The notes beneath the pieces were generated by a model. That model was not told the origin of the DNA. It was given only the letters and a program-made list of their open reading frames with translations, and did no database searches. Made by a program: the position numbers and the translations under genes. A stretch of 64,000 bases of DNA, taken from Candidatus Hydrogenedentes bacterium ADurb.Bin170 (lineage in GTDB: Bacteria; Hydrogenedentota; Hydrogenedentia; Hydrogenedentales; CAITNO01). Location: NCBI GenBank assembly GCA_002070275.1, contig MWCY01000004.1, positions 34,837 to 98,836 on the forward strand. The letters are read 5' to 3'. Shown here one piece after another: positions 45,340 to 54,937 of this stretch. The first letter of the stretch is position 1, and the number at the start of each line of letters is the position of its first letter.

Positions 45340-45354
45340 ATTTTATGATAAAAT
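45340..45354. promoter_or_regulatory. 15-base palindrome in a divergent intergenic region
   Basis: ATTTTATGATAAAAT is perfectly symmetric around a central base and lies between the Gfo/Idh gene (about 107 bases) and the response regulator (about 126 bases). A repressor site is possible, but AT-rich palindromes also occur by chance. Confidence 0.3.
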
Positions 45355-45479
45355 ACAGGAAGAATAAAACTTCTTGCATGTTTGCTCTGGTTGTATGAAA
45401 AAAAGTCGTTTCAGAGGAGGACAGGTGGCGTCTGCCGTGACATGTATTATGTCCTTTTTTGTATGAAGGAAATCTATTT

Positions 45480-46415
45480 ATGAGTAAAATTCTGATTGTT
45501 GATGATGACGTTGATCTTGCTGAACTGGTTCGCACAAAGCTAACCAAAGAAGGACATCAGGCCTTTGCCATTAATACAGGTGACGGGGCTTTTGAGTATG
45601 CCAAGCAACTTAAGCCGGACGTCATCCTGCTCGATATCATGTTGCCAGGTCAGACAGGTTATCAGATCTGCCGACGCATCCGTAAAGACCCTGAGCTTTA
45701 CAGAAGTGCCGTACTTATGCTCACGGCGCTGGGTGAAGAGCCTGAGATTGTCCATGGTATGGAACAGGGTGCCGATGATTATCTGGTAAAGCCTTTCAAA
45801 CTGGAAAGGCTTATGGACAAAATCACGTCTCTCAATGCCCTGCTCGCTTCGCTGGGTCACGTCAATCGCATTAGCAATATGATGGGCACAGAGGCATTTA
45901 AAAGAGAGCTCAATCACCAGTTGGCGCGAGACAGTGCCATCGCCTGCGTCTACCTGGATGTGGTGGGTTTTGAGGCCTTTTGCCGAAGCCGGAGCGCTGA
46001 GCTGCAGGAGCAAGCACTTAAGTCTATAGCCGGACTGCTGACTGCTTTGATCCGGTCTCAGGGCTTCTACGAAACCGCCGTTGCCCATATGGGGCGACAG
46101 CATTTCGTTATCATGCTGAAGCTCGAAGACTATGAGCGTTTCACAGGGTTACTTGCCCAGACTTTCGATGAAGAAGTCAAGCAGCTGTACAAGCCTGAAG
46201 AACTGGAACGTGGTTACATTACGGCAATGACTAGGGACGGCAAAGAAGTGCAGGCGCCCATCATGGCATTGGCTATTGGGGTAGCCCACAACAAATTCCG
46301 GGTCTTCAAGAGCGCAAAAAAAATGTTTGAAGTGCTGGCGCAGGTAAGACAAAAAGCACAGCCCATCGACGGTACCAGCACTATTTTTGTCGACCGACGC
46401 CATACAAACCGATAG
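45480..46415 (+). CDS. response regulator with degenerate GGDEF-like output domain
   Basis: 311 aa from the ATG at 45480 (AAGGA upstream). Residues 1-120 are a receiver domain with the acidic pair DDD, phosphorylation Asp in DVILLDIMLPG, the Thr in LMLTALG and the Lys in YLVKPF. The C-terminal part (from about 135) has the strand and helix order of a diguanylate cyclase, but the GGDEF site reads MGRQHF, and metal-binding residues are absent. It is likely a non-catalytic sensor or binding domain. No histidine kinase gene is adjacent. Confidence 0.82.
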   Translation: MSKILIVDDDVDLAELVRTKLTKEGHQAFAINTGDGAFEYAKQLKPDVILLDIMLPGQTGYQICRRIRKDPELYRSAVLMLTALGEEPEIVHGMEQGADDYLVKPFKLERLMDKITSLNALLASLGHVNRISNMMGTEAFKRELNHQLARDSAIACVYLDVVGFEAFCRSRSAELQEQALKSIAGLLTALIRSQGFYETAVAHMGRQHFVIMLKLEDYERFTGLLAQTFDEEVKQLYKPEELERGYITAMTRDGKEVQAPIMALAIGVAHNKFRVFKSAKKMFEVLAQVRQKAQPIDGTSTIFVDRRHTNR

Positions 46416-46427
46416 ACTACAATCTCA

Positions 46428-47519
46428 ATGCAGTATAAAGAATTTGGTCGAACAGGGCATCTTGTCTCCAGAATCGGTTTTGGCGGGATGCGCCTGGAAT
46501 CCCCGGAAGACATCGACGGCATGGCAGAGGTGGTGCTCCATGCTTTTGAACAGGGCATCAACTACTTTGATACGGCTCCGGATTATCTGGATTTTCAGAG
46601 CGAGCTGATCTTCGGTCGCGCCATCGGGGAAATTAAAAAACAGGGAAAACCTTTTTTCATCTCCACCAAAACCATGGCTGCCGACCCTGATGCCGTGCGC
46701 CGGCAATGTGAAGCGTCATTGGAGCGCCTCGGCATTGATACCATCGATTTCTACCATATCTGGTGTCTTGTCAAGCCCGAAGATTTGCCCGCCAGAAAGA
46801 AAAAGGGTGTACTGAAAATCTTTCAGCAACTGAAAGAAGAAGGGCTCATCCGCCATATTTGTGTATCCACGCATTTGGAACACGGTCGCGTTGCCGCCAT
46901 GCTTGAAGAAGGGGAAGATCTTTTTGACAGCATGCTTATTGGTCTGAACGTCCAGAACAGCCATCTGCGCCTCGAAGGCGTTCGGGCGGCAGCCGCCAAA
47001 AATATGGCTGTCGTCACAATGAATACATTGGGCGGTGGCGTTCTTACGGATCATAGCGACCGCTTTCAGGCAGTCTTGCGTCCCGGCGACCGATCCATCC
47101 TTGATGCGGCAATACGATTTAACTTGTCAATTCCGGAGGTTACTGTCGCACTGGTCGGCTTTCGCAACAAAAAGGATATTGATCAGGTTATCGATACGGT
47201 GAACCGCCTGCAGACGCTGTCTCAGGATGAAATTCATGAAATCTCGACAGCGATGGCGTCAGCGTATAAAGACATGTGCACCCAATGCGGCTACTGCAGT
47301 GACTGCCCGGAAGGCATCCCCGTTGTCCGACTGATGGAATCCTACAACTACGGAATGCTCAAAGGCATGGATGCCGCCCGCCGGCATATGCAGTATCACT
47401 GGAACAGCCCGGACATCAAAGCACTGCTCGCCGACTGCACCCAATGCCGCCTCTGTGAGGAACAATGCACTCAGCACCTTCCCATTCTGGAACGTTTCGA
47501 AATACTCAAACAGGAATAG
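46428..47519 (+). CDS. aldo/keto reductase with C-terminal 4Fe-4S cluster motifs
   Basis: 363 aa. The AKR barrel has the tetrad residues Asp and Tyr (NYFDTAPDY), Lys (STKT) and His (FYHIW). The C-terminal 90 residues contain two Cys-rich stretches, CTQCGYCSDCPEGIP and CTQCRLCEEQC, of the kind found in iron-sulfur AKR proteins of anaerobes. It starts 12 bases after the response regulator and may be cotranscribed. Its end overlaps the opposing heptosyltransferase gene by 14 bases. The substrate is unknown. Confidence 0.9.
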   Translation: MQYKEFGRTGHLVSRIGFGGMRLESPEDIDGMAEVVLHAFEQGINYFDTAPDYLDFQSELIFGRAIGEIKKQGKPFFISTKTMAADPDAVRRQCEASLERLGIDTIDFYHIWCLVKPEDLPARKKKGVLKIFQQLKEEGLIRHICVSTHLEHGRVAAMLEEGEDLFDSMLIGLNVQNSHLRLEGVRAAAAKNMAVVTMNTLGGGVLTDHSDRFQAVLRPGDRSILDAAIRFNLSIPEVTVALVGFRNKKDIDQVIDTVNRLQTLSQDEIHEISTAMASAYKDMCTQCGYCSDCPEGIPVVRLMESYNYGMLKGMDAARRHMQYHWNSPDIKALLADCTQCRLCEEQCTQHLPILERFEILKQE

Positions 47520-48570
47520 CCGGTCTTCCGCCGCCTTCGCTCTTTTTGATAATGGCTGTGCAGGCATCATAAGCCTCTTCAGACGTAATCTTTTCGAGGA
47601 GTTTCTGCCCTTCCTGAGGTGAAAGGTTTTCAGTGCGGTCCGGGGATCCTGCGTAAAGGACACGACAGGGCTCACGGAAGGGATGGTGTCGCTGCGGCGA
47701 TGTACCGCCAAATACGGCAACGACAGGGGTGTCCATAGCGGAAGCGATATGCATGGGGCCCGTATCTCCACCAAAATACAAAGCAGCCTGCCGGATGAGC
47801 CAGGCAAAATACTTCAGGGAAGGCATTTCCGGTGCTATGACAGGGTCTCTTTTGCACTTTGCGTGGATTTTTTCCACAATATCCCGCTGGCCGGGTCCCC
47901 AGGTTAAAAGTACATCAAAGCGACCGTCAGACAACAGCATATCCACAAGAGCGGCGTAGTAACTGAGCGGCCATTGTTTTTCCGGACGGTCTACAGGTGC
48001 ATGGACAATCACGAGTTTTTTCGCACTTTGAAAGGTGTCGTGCACATAGGACTCCACCGACTCCTGAATTTCATCAGAAACAGCCAAAGTAACTTCGAGC
48101 CCGCGCCCGGATGCTCCCGCCGCTGCGGCAAGAATCAAATTTTCTTCGATGCGGTTCAGGATCTGTTTTGGAAGCGTAACACGTCGGTTGGCAAAAAGAT
48201 GGCTTAATTCCTGACTGCGCGGGGCGGAAAAGGCGATACGTGATGCGGCACGGGTGGCACGCATGGCAAGCCCGCTCTTCAGAATGCCGTGAAAATCCAA
48301 TACCATATCGTAGCGGCTGTTTCTCAGGTGGCGGCAGAAGCCCCGAAAAGCTTTTATACCTGCCCAGAAACTGCCAGAACGCTCAAACACGTGAATCTGA
48401 TCCAGAGCGGGGTGATCAGTAATCACATCTGCGGACTTGGGTTCAACTGCCCAGTCTATCTGGGCATGTGGAAATGCGTCACGCAATGCATGCAAAGCAG
48501 GCAGTACGCGCACCACATCACCAATTGCGCCGAAACGAATGATCAGGATACGGGGGACACCGTTAAGCAT
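47506..48570 (-). CDS. lipopolysaccharide heptosyltransferase / GT9 family glycosyltransferase
   Basis: 354 aa with the GT9 pattern: N-terminal RFGAIGDVVRVLPALHAL, mid-protein VHAPVDRPEKQWPLSYYAAL, and the C-terminal FGGDTGPMHIASAMDTPVVAVFG that binds ADP-heptose. Members add heptose to the LPS core on the cytoplasmic face of the inner membrane, so an LPS-like outer membrane is likely. It lies 94 bases downstream of tRNA-Ser on the same strand. Confidence 0.92.
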   Translation of the reverse strand: MLNGVPRILIIRFGAIGDVVRVLPALHALRDAFPHAQIDWAVEPKSADVITDHPALDQIHVFERSGSFWAGIKAFRGFCRHLRNSRYDMVLDFHGILKSGLAMRATRAASRIAFSAPRSQELSHLFANRRVTLPKQILNRIEENLILAAAAGASGRGLEVTLAVSDEIQESVESYVHDTFQSAKKLVIVHAPVDRPEKQWPLSYYAALVDMLLSDGRFDVLLTWGPGQRDIVEKIHAKCKRDPVIAPEMPSLKYFAWLIRQAALYFGGDTGPMHIASAMDTPVVAVFGGTSPQRHHPFREPCRVLYAGSPDRTENLSPQEGQKLLEKITSEEAYDACTAIIKKSEGGGRPAIPV

Positions 48571-48663
48571 GGATTCGATCTACGGGCTGCGGGTTGGAAG
48601 GATTGAGAATGCGTGCTTTCGCCCCTCCCCTGCACTTCCACACCTTCGGGAACAAAAAACATA

Positions 48664-48754
<91 letters not shown>

Positions 48755-48812
48755 CTGCGCAGCATTATACCCCGCTTGCCGGGGCGGAAGCAAAAAGCTG
48801 CTCGGAGCGCCC

Positions 48813-49652
48813 TCAATCCACAGTAATCAGCAAACGAACTGCTTCCAGTTTTTTGGGCCCGATACCATGCACCTGCTGCAATTCTTCAATGGAGCGGAAA
48901 GGCTGGCTCTGGCGATAATTGTCAATTTTTTCGGCAGTTTTAGGGCCAATTCCGGGAAGGGTCTGTAATTCTGCCAGAGAAGCTGTATTCAAATTCACTT
49001 TGCCTGATCCGCTGGCGTTCCCTTCTTCAGGCACTGTCGGCGCAGAAGCGGGAATTTCCGGATTTGTCTGCATTTCAGCGGAAGATTTCTTCCCTGGCGC
49101 ATGAAAAGACGGTTGCCAGCCGCTCCGTGTATATTGAGGCACATTCATTTCCGCTGCAGACAGCGCCTTTTTTGCACTGATCCGGTTATCCTCTTTCTGG
49201 ACAATGCGCTGAAAAGGCACATATAAAGGCACATTATCCAGAAGCCAGGCGGCAGTGTTAATATCATTGATATCCGCCGTCTCCTGAAGCCCGCCTGCAG
49301 CCACAATAGCATCATGCACACGGCTATCCTCTTCAAAATAATAAATGCCCGGCCTCCGTACTGCACCTTCGACAGCAACGCAAAGTTTATTTTCGGGCAG
49401 AGCCGCCGTCACGGGCTCTGTTTTCGCCTCCGCTGAATATATGGCTGATCCACCCGGCTGCTCGATCCTCTCCGGGGCGGGGTCTGCTGCACTTTCGCTA
49501 TGCGGCGGAAGAGTCTCCAGCGAAACAAGTTCCGGCTGTGCTTCATCCGAAGAGAATAAACCGTACCCTGCCAATAGACCCAGAAAAATCCCGGCAGAAA
49601 GGACAGCAACCCCCGAAATAATCTGTTTCCCGGTTATTGAAAAGGATTCCAT
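48813..49652 (-). CDS. comEA: ComEA-like DNA-binding protein
   Basis: 279 aa. One N-terminal membrane segment (about 10-30), a Pro/Ser-rich linker, an SLBB domain (about 90-150, VEGAVRRPGIYYF), another linker, then tandem helix-hairpin-helix motifs (LNTASLAELQTLPGIGPKTAEKI and VHGIGPKKLEAV). ComEA binds incoming DNA in natural competence and works with a type IV pilus. Membrane topology and domain order fit the longer SLBB-HhH form. The gene is alone; comEC is not in this window. Confidence 0.85.
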   Translation of the reverse strand: MESFSITGKQIISGVAVLSAGIFLGLLAGYGLFSSDEAQPELVSLETLPPHSESAADPAPERIEQPGGSAIYSAEAKTEPVTAALPENKLCVAVEGAVRRPGIYYFEEDSRVHDAIVAAGGLQETADINDINTAAWLLDNVPLYVPFQRIVQKEDNRISAKKALSAAEMNVPQYTRSGWQPSFHAPGKKSSAEMQTNPEIPASAPTVPEEGNASGSGKVNLNTASLAELQTLPGIGPKTAEKIDNYRQSQPFRSIEELQQVHGIGPKKLEAVRLLITVD

Positions 49653-49803
49653 GCCGACTACTCCCCGATATAAATCAGCCCAGTATATCCCGTCTCTGCT
49701 CGAATATCCAAAATCACTAAATAAAAGAAATTTTGAACCTTCATTTGCCTTTCTTCATAATGAACCTGAGCAGCCTTTTCACACAAAGCAGACCGGAGCG
49801 ACA

Positions 49804-52062
49804 ATGATTCAAAAACTGAGACTTCTTTTATCCGTATACCTACTCATCGGAACGGTGTTCGCTTCCAGTGGAATCGCCGCTGTTACCCTCTCCAATTCGC
49901 ATATGCGGCTTGGCTTTGACGAAAGTACCGGCGCATTGATTGAAGCCTGTCTGGCAGAAACCGGCTTTAACCTGGTGTTGCCTCATGCCAATAATTCGCT
50001 CTGGCATCTGCTGCGCCCGGATGGAACATTTATTACCCCGGAAGACGCATGCTCTTTTTCTTTTACAAAAGCCCCTTCAGAAAACAGTGTGGAATTTCTT
50101 TGGAAGGGATTCGACGATCCCCGCAGCCGGAATCTGGAAGTGCAGGTTTCTGTCACCTTACCTGAGAATAAACAGGAAAGCCACTGGAACCTGGCACTGC
50201 ATGACAGTGATGATTTTGGCTTCTATCAGATTGCGTTTCCGCGAATGACTTCTCTCGCTGCTCAAAAAAATGAAGCCCTTGCCGTGCCCTTCTGGATGGG
50301 TGAAGTAACTTCTTCCGCCCGGGAATTATTAAATCCTGCCGATGCACCGGCACTCCGCCGAAGCTGGGAATACCCGGGGCTTCTATCGCTGCAGTGCCTG
50401 ACTTTCTACGGAGATCAGGGCGGGCTTATGTTGTCCACTCGGGACAGTACTGCTATCCGGCGGGAATTTGCTGTTTTCGGAGGCGAGAGGAATGCGCTGG
50501 GGATTGAGATTAGTCATCCGGTGAGCCCTGCATCGGCGAACTATCAGCTGTCCGGCGATGTCCTGCTGTCACTGTTTACCGGCGACTGGTTTGACGCCGC
50601 TCTTCTATACCGTAGAGAGCGCGACGCACTTCCTTATGCGGAACAAAGCCGTGTTCGCACAAACCAAATTCCAGACTGGGCGGAAGAAACAGGGCTTTGG
50701 ATCTGGAATCGGGATGCCTCTCCGGGAGTTCTCTCCCCTGCTGCTGCTCTCCAAAAAGAAATGGCAGCACCCGTCAGTGTTTTCTGGCACTGGTGGCACG
50801 GATGCGCTTACGATGCCGGGTTTCCTGAGTACCTGCCGCCAAGAGAAGGAGCAGAGTCCTTCAAACACGCTCTGGGTGCTGCGCAAAAAGAAGGCATACA
50901 CGCAATCGTTTATATGAACCAGCGCTTATGGGGCATGGATACAACGAGCTGGAAAGAAAAAGATGCGCAGCGCTACGCTGTCAAAGGGGCGGACGGCACA
51001 ATTCGCCGCGAAATTTACAACACATTCACCCAATCGCCCTGCGCTTCCATGTGTATGGGGACATCTTTCTGGCGAAACACTTATGCGGACATTGCCGAAA
51101 AGGTACTGCTGGAATTGGGTGCAGACGGAATTTATATGGATCAGGCGTGTTCCAGCCTTGCCTGTTATGACCAGGAACATCCGCATCCTCCGGGCGGCGG
51201 TCCCTGGTGGATGCAGGGCTTTCAGCAATTGGCTTCGGACATCCGACAGCGCTGTCTTCCCGTCAAAGCGCCCGTTCTTGCCGGGGAAGGCTGCGGCGAA
51301 GCCTGGCTCCCCCATCTGGATCTGATGCTGAGCCTTCAGGTCAGCCTTGAACGCTATGCCGCACCCGGGCAGTGGGAACCTATTCCGTTTTTTCACGCTG
51401 TTTATCACGACTGCGCCCGTTTTTTCGGTAATTACTGTTCTCTGACCCGCCCGCCCTATGATTCATTATGGCCTAAAGAAAGTGCACCGGATCGGCCGCT
51501 GGCGCTGCTGGACAAAAAATTTGCTGCGCAATTCCGACTGGAGCAGGGACGGTCTTTTATTTGGGGGCAAATTCCCTGCATCGCCAATTTTCTGCCGGAG
51601 CAACTCACCAGCCGAAGGGAAGAGCTGTCTTTTCTAAAAACTCTTGTCCATCTTCGCCTTAAAACATTGAAATATCTGAGAGACGGCATTATGCTGGCGC
51701 CACCGGATATTGGCTCTCCCCTTATTGAAATCCCGACCTCACGCTTATCCATCTATGCCGGACAGCACGATGCGGTGCAGGAATATACACGCCTGGTTCC
51801 TTCTGTTCTGGCGGCAGCCTGGCAGGCATCGGACGGCAATGTAGCTGTTGCGCTGGTCAACATCGGAGACAGCACTGAAGAGATCGAGCTCTCTCTGGAG
51901 AGCAGCCGGTACCCGCTGGGAGAAAAAGGAAAGGTTCGACGGATCACGGCCGATACAGAGGAAGAAATGGGGCTGTGGACACAAGGGCAGGCGCTGCATG
52001 CACTCACTCTGGAGGGAAGTTCGCTTGCGGTTGTTGAATATCTTTGCGAAATGGAACCGTAA
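49804..52062 (+). CDS. exported DUF6259-type TIM-barrel glycosidase
   Basis: 752 aa from the ATG at 49804, preceded by GGAG; the longer open frame to the left overlaps comEA antisense and is ignored. A signal peptide (about 1-25) precedes a beta-sandwich N-terminal domain, and a TIM barrel occupies about 285-620. Candidate acids lie in GADGIYMDQAC and LAGEGCGEAW, and a beta C-terminal domain ends the protein. I associate it with DUF6259, glycoside-hydrolase-like proteins of unknown substrate. It is followed 32 bases later by another TIM-barrel protein. Confidence 0.65.
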   Translation: MIQKLRLLLSVYLLIGTVFASSGIAAVTLSNSHMRLGFDESTGALIEACLAETGFNLVLPHANNSLWHLLRPDGTFITPEDACSFSFTKAPSENSVEFLWKGFDDPRSRNLEVQVSVTLPENKQESHWNLALHDSDDFGFYQIAFPRMTSLAAQKNEALAVPFWMGEVTSSARELLNPADAPALRRSWEYPGLLSLQCLTFYGDQGGLMLSTRDSTAIRREFAVFGGERNALGIEISHPVSPASANYQLSGDVLLSLFTGDWFDAALLYRRERDALPYAEQSRVRTNQIPDWAEETGLWIWNRDASPGVLSPAAALQKEMAAPVSVFWHWWHGCAYDAGFPEYLPPREGAESFKHALGAAQKEGIHAIVYMNQRLWGMDTTSWKEKDAQRYAVKGADGTIRREIYNTFTQSPCASMCMGTSFWRNTYADIAEKVLLELGADGIYMDQACSSLACYDQEHPHPPGGGPWWMQGFQQLASDIRQRCLPVKAPVLAGEGCGEAWLPHLDLMLSLQVSLERYAAPGQWEPIPFFHAVYHDCARFFGNYCSLTRPPYDSLWPKESAPDRPLALLDKKFAAQFRLEQGRSFIWGQIPCIANFLPEQLTSRREELSFLKTLVHLRLKTLKYLRDGIMLAPPDIGSPLIEIPTSRLSIYAGQHDAVQEYTRLVPSVLAAAWQASDGNVAVALVNIGDSTEEIELSLESSRYPLGEKGKVRRITADTEEEMGLWTQGQALHALTLEGSSLAVVEYLCEMEP

Positions 52063-52094
52063 CCAATACCAAAACAGAAACGGGAGTCGTGCTC

Positions 52095-54935
52095 ATGGAG
52101 GCTTTATTTCTTTCCCTGTTATTTGCTGTCAGCACAGTGCATCTTCATGAAAATGGTACAGCGCTAACGGTAGAAACCGACTATGTGCGCTGGGACATCG
52201 GTACAAAAGGAGAAACCCGGTCTTTGCTGGATAAAAGCACGGAAGAAGAACTGATGTCCGCTGAAAATCAGAAAGCCTTTTCTTCCGTTTTATTTGAGGG
52301 AAAAGAATGGAAGGCGACTGAGATCAGCCCGTCCGAAAAGGGATATCGCATTTTATATGGAGCAAGTGGCGTGGAGGCTGAGTTCCGGATCCAATCGTAC
52401 CCGCATTATTTTTCGCTGTCCGTCCACTCGCTGAATAATCCCTCGGTGGAGGCCCTGACGCTGCTTGACCTTTCTTTGAATCTTCCGGCAGGTGAAGAAG
52501 AAAAAACAACAGCTTGTGTCCTTGCCGCCAATCTCCGGACGCATGTTCCCGATCTTCCGGGGCCTGCATCGCGTCTCCGTGCCTCCGCCGTCAAGGCTTT
52601 CGGGATTGTCGGCGCACAGGTCAATATCATCCTTTGTCCGGGAGCGATGCTGCGCCCGATCATGAAAGAGGCCGTTGAAAACTCCCCTGAGCTGCCCCGG
52701 CATAAGAATCAATCTGTTCCGCCCGTGGGCGGACCCTGGGCATTGGACGCTTCGGCAAACAAAGGATCCTATCTCTTTGATTTCGGCACGCTCACTGAAG
52801 ATACCGTTGATGAATGGATCGACCTCGTACAGCAGCTCGGCTTCAGGCAGATAGACTTTCATACGGGAACCTCGCTGCGCTTTGGCGATCTGACACCCAA
52901 CGAAAAACTTTTCCCGGAAGGGCGGAAGAGCGTTAAAAGCGTCATTGACCGGCTGCATGGGGCAGGCATAGCTGCAGGGCTTCATACCTATGCCTTTTTT
53001 ATTGCCAAGAACTCCCCTTATGTGACTCCTGTGCCTGATCCGCGGCTCGGCAAAGATGAGCAGTTTACACTTGACAAAGACCTAGGTGAGACAGGGGATG
53101 CGCTCTTCGTAGCAGAGTCGACGGAAAAGGTCAAGACAGACACAGGTTTTTTTGCCAGAAACAGTGTTACGCTCCAAGTCGAGAATGAACTGATCGTTTT
53201 CTCCGGGGTTACACGGGAGCCCCCTTTTTCTTTTACCGGCTGTGTCCGTGGCGCCCATGGTACACGGGCGTCATCTCATGCAGCGGGAACACCTGTCTAC
53301 AAATTAAAGGAATGCTTCGGGCTCTTTCTGCCCGACGGCAATTCAACGCTGCTCACAGAAATTGCTGCCGTAACAGCGGACACATTCAATGAGTGCGGTT
53401 TCGACATGATTTACCTCGATGCCCTCGACGGATCCGATATTTTCGAAGGCCCGGAAAATTCCTGGTATTATGCGCCGAAGTTCGCCTTCGAAATAGCACA
53501 GCGCCTTGAGCGGCCGGCCTTGTTTGAAATGAGTACCATGTCCCATCACCTGTGGTTCATCCGGGCACGCATGGGCGCCTGGGATCACCCGGCACGGAGC
53601 CATAAGCGCTTCATAGATCTGCATTGTGAAGTGAACCGACAAAACAGCACTATGTTTCTTCCTATGAATCTGGGTTGGTGGGCTGTAAAAAATTGGCAGC
53701 CTGGAGCCGCTTCCGCCTGGTCTGAGCCCACCTGGCCGGACGACATTGAGTACCTGCTGTGTAAAGCGCTGGCAAATGGTGCGAGTCTTTCTCTCATGGG
53801 AGTCAATCCGGACAATCTCGACACAATGCCTGCTTTTGAAAGACTGCTGCCGCTCTTTAAAACCTATGAAACAGCCCGCCTCTCCGGCATGGTGGCAGAA
53901 GAAATTAAAGAGCAACTGAGAGCACCGGGGGCAGAATTTACGTTAAAAACAACAGACAACGAAAGCTTTTCCTTTTATCCCGCTGCCACATATAAGCATA
54001 CAGTGGACTTTTCCGACCCATTCAGTCTTGACTGGGCTGTAGAAAATCCTTTTGATGAACAGCCGGTTCGTTTTCGTATTGAAACCCTTCTCTCTCCGGC
54101 TTCTTTCGATTCGCAGGAAGCACAAGTACTGCTGGACTACACCCGCCCGGAAGCATTGAATGTGCAGAAAAATAATGATGGTGTTTCCGCCGAAATCGCC
54201 ATCACTGAAAGCCCGCTGAACGAAAATGAGCACGTAGCCGCATTCACACTGCTCAGCACCCGGGAAAATGCACGGGGTTCCTGGGCGCAAATAGGCGCCG
54301 CATTTTCGCCCCCTGTAAACGCCGGAGCCAAGGCAGGGCTCGGATGCTTTGTCTACGGCGATGGAAGCGGAGCCCTCCTCAATTTGCAGACTCTAAGTGC
54401 AGCCCATACGGCGGCAGGTGGTATCGGCGACCATTATATCCCGCTGGACTTTACCGGCTGGCGTTATATCTCTGTAGTTGAATTTGAAAGCGGCGCTATC
54501 CCGCAATGGCACTGGCCCTATGGCGACCAGTACAGTATTTACAGGGAACATGTGGACTTTGGCGCACTGGAGTCTTTTTCTTTCTGGTTCAACAATCTTC
54601 CGAAAGACAAAACGGTACACTGCAAAATCGGGCCAGTCAAAGCCCTTCCTCTTCTGGAGGGATCTTTAAAGGAATCTGCCCTGATCATTAACGGATCCAC
54701 TCTTTCACTGCCAGTAACCATCTCATCGGGATGCTGCCTGGAATATGACCCGCAAAAGGGCGCATTCCTGTACAATGAAAAAGGAGAGGTGCTTGCCCAG
54801 TTTTCGCCGTCAGAGACTATACTCCTGAAGAAAGGAACAAACAGCATCCGCCTGACAGCAGCCAACGGGGCGGCGCTTCCGGCGGCCCGTGCGAGAATTA
54901 CCATTTTGACAGAAGGAACTGTCCCTCTCCATTAA
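52095..54935 (+). CDS. large TIM-barrel-like protein of unknown family, possible glycosidase
   Basis: 946 aa from the ATG at 52095 (GGGAG 8 bases upstream). A short hydrophobic N-terminus (LFLSLLFAVSTV) is probably a signal peptide. Residues about 15-215 are beta-rich. A barrel follows, with WIDLVQQLGFRQIDFHTGTS, a long insertion, GFDMIYLDALDGSD and PALFEMSTMSHHLW. The last 300 residues look like one or two beta-sandwich modules. Asp and Glu at strand ends suit a retaining glycosidase, but I do not recognise a named family. It ends two bases before the opposing GH172 gene. Confidence 0.55.
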   Translation: MEALFLSLLFAVSTVHLHENGTALTVETDYVRWDIGTKGETRSLLDKSTEEELMSAENQKAFSSVLFEGKEWKATEISPSEKGYRILYGASGVEAEFRIQSYPHYFSLSVHSLNNPSVEALTLLDLSLNLPAGEEEKTTACVLAANLRTHVPDLPGPASRLRASAVKAFGIVGAQVNIILCPGAMLRPIMKEAVENSPELPRHKNQSVPPVGGPWALDASANKGSYLFDFGTLTEDTVDEWIDLVQQLGFRQIDFHTGTSLRFGDLTPNEKLFPEGRKSVKSVIDRLHGAGIAAGLHTYAFFIAKNSPYVTPVPDPRLGKDEQFTLDKDLGETGDALFVAESTEKVKTDTGFFARNSVTLQVENELIVFSGVTREPPFSFTGCVRGAHGTRASSHAAGTPVYKLKECFGLFLPDGNSTLLTEIAAVTADTFNECGFDMIYLDALDGSDIFEGPENSWYYAPKFAFEIAQRLERPALFEMSTMSHHLWFIRARMGAWDHPARSHKRFIDLHCEVNRQNSTMFLPMNLGWWAVKNWQPGAASAWSEPTWPDDIEYLLCKALANGASLSLMGVNPDNLDTMPAFERLLPLFKTYETARLSGMVAEEIKEQLRAPGAEFTLKTTDNESFSFYPAATYKHTVDFSDPFSLDWAVENPFDEQPVRFRIETLLSPASFDSQEAQVLLDYTRPEALNVQKNNDGVSAEIAITESPLNENEHVAAFTLLSTRENARGSWAQIGAAFSPPVNAGAKAGLGCFVYGDGSGALLNLQTLSAAHTAAGGIGDHYIPLDFTGWRYISVVEFESGAIPQWHWPYGDQYSIYREHVDFGALESFSFWFNNLPKDKTVHCKIGPVKALPLLEGSLKESALIINGSTLSLPVTISSGCCLEYDPQKGAFLYNEKGEVLAQFSPSETILLKKGTNSIRLTAANGAALPAARARITILTEGTVPLH

Positions 54936-54937
54936 AA

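Noticed and set aside
49345..49803. Long N-terminal extension of the DUF6259 gene
   Set aside because: It overlaps comEA antisense; a signal peptide and GGAG at 49804 mark the real start.
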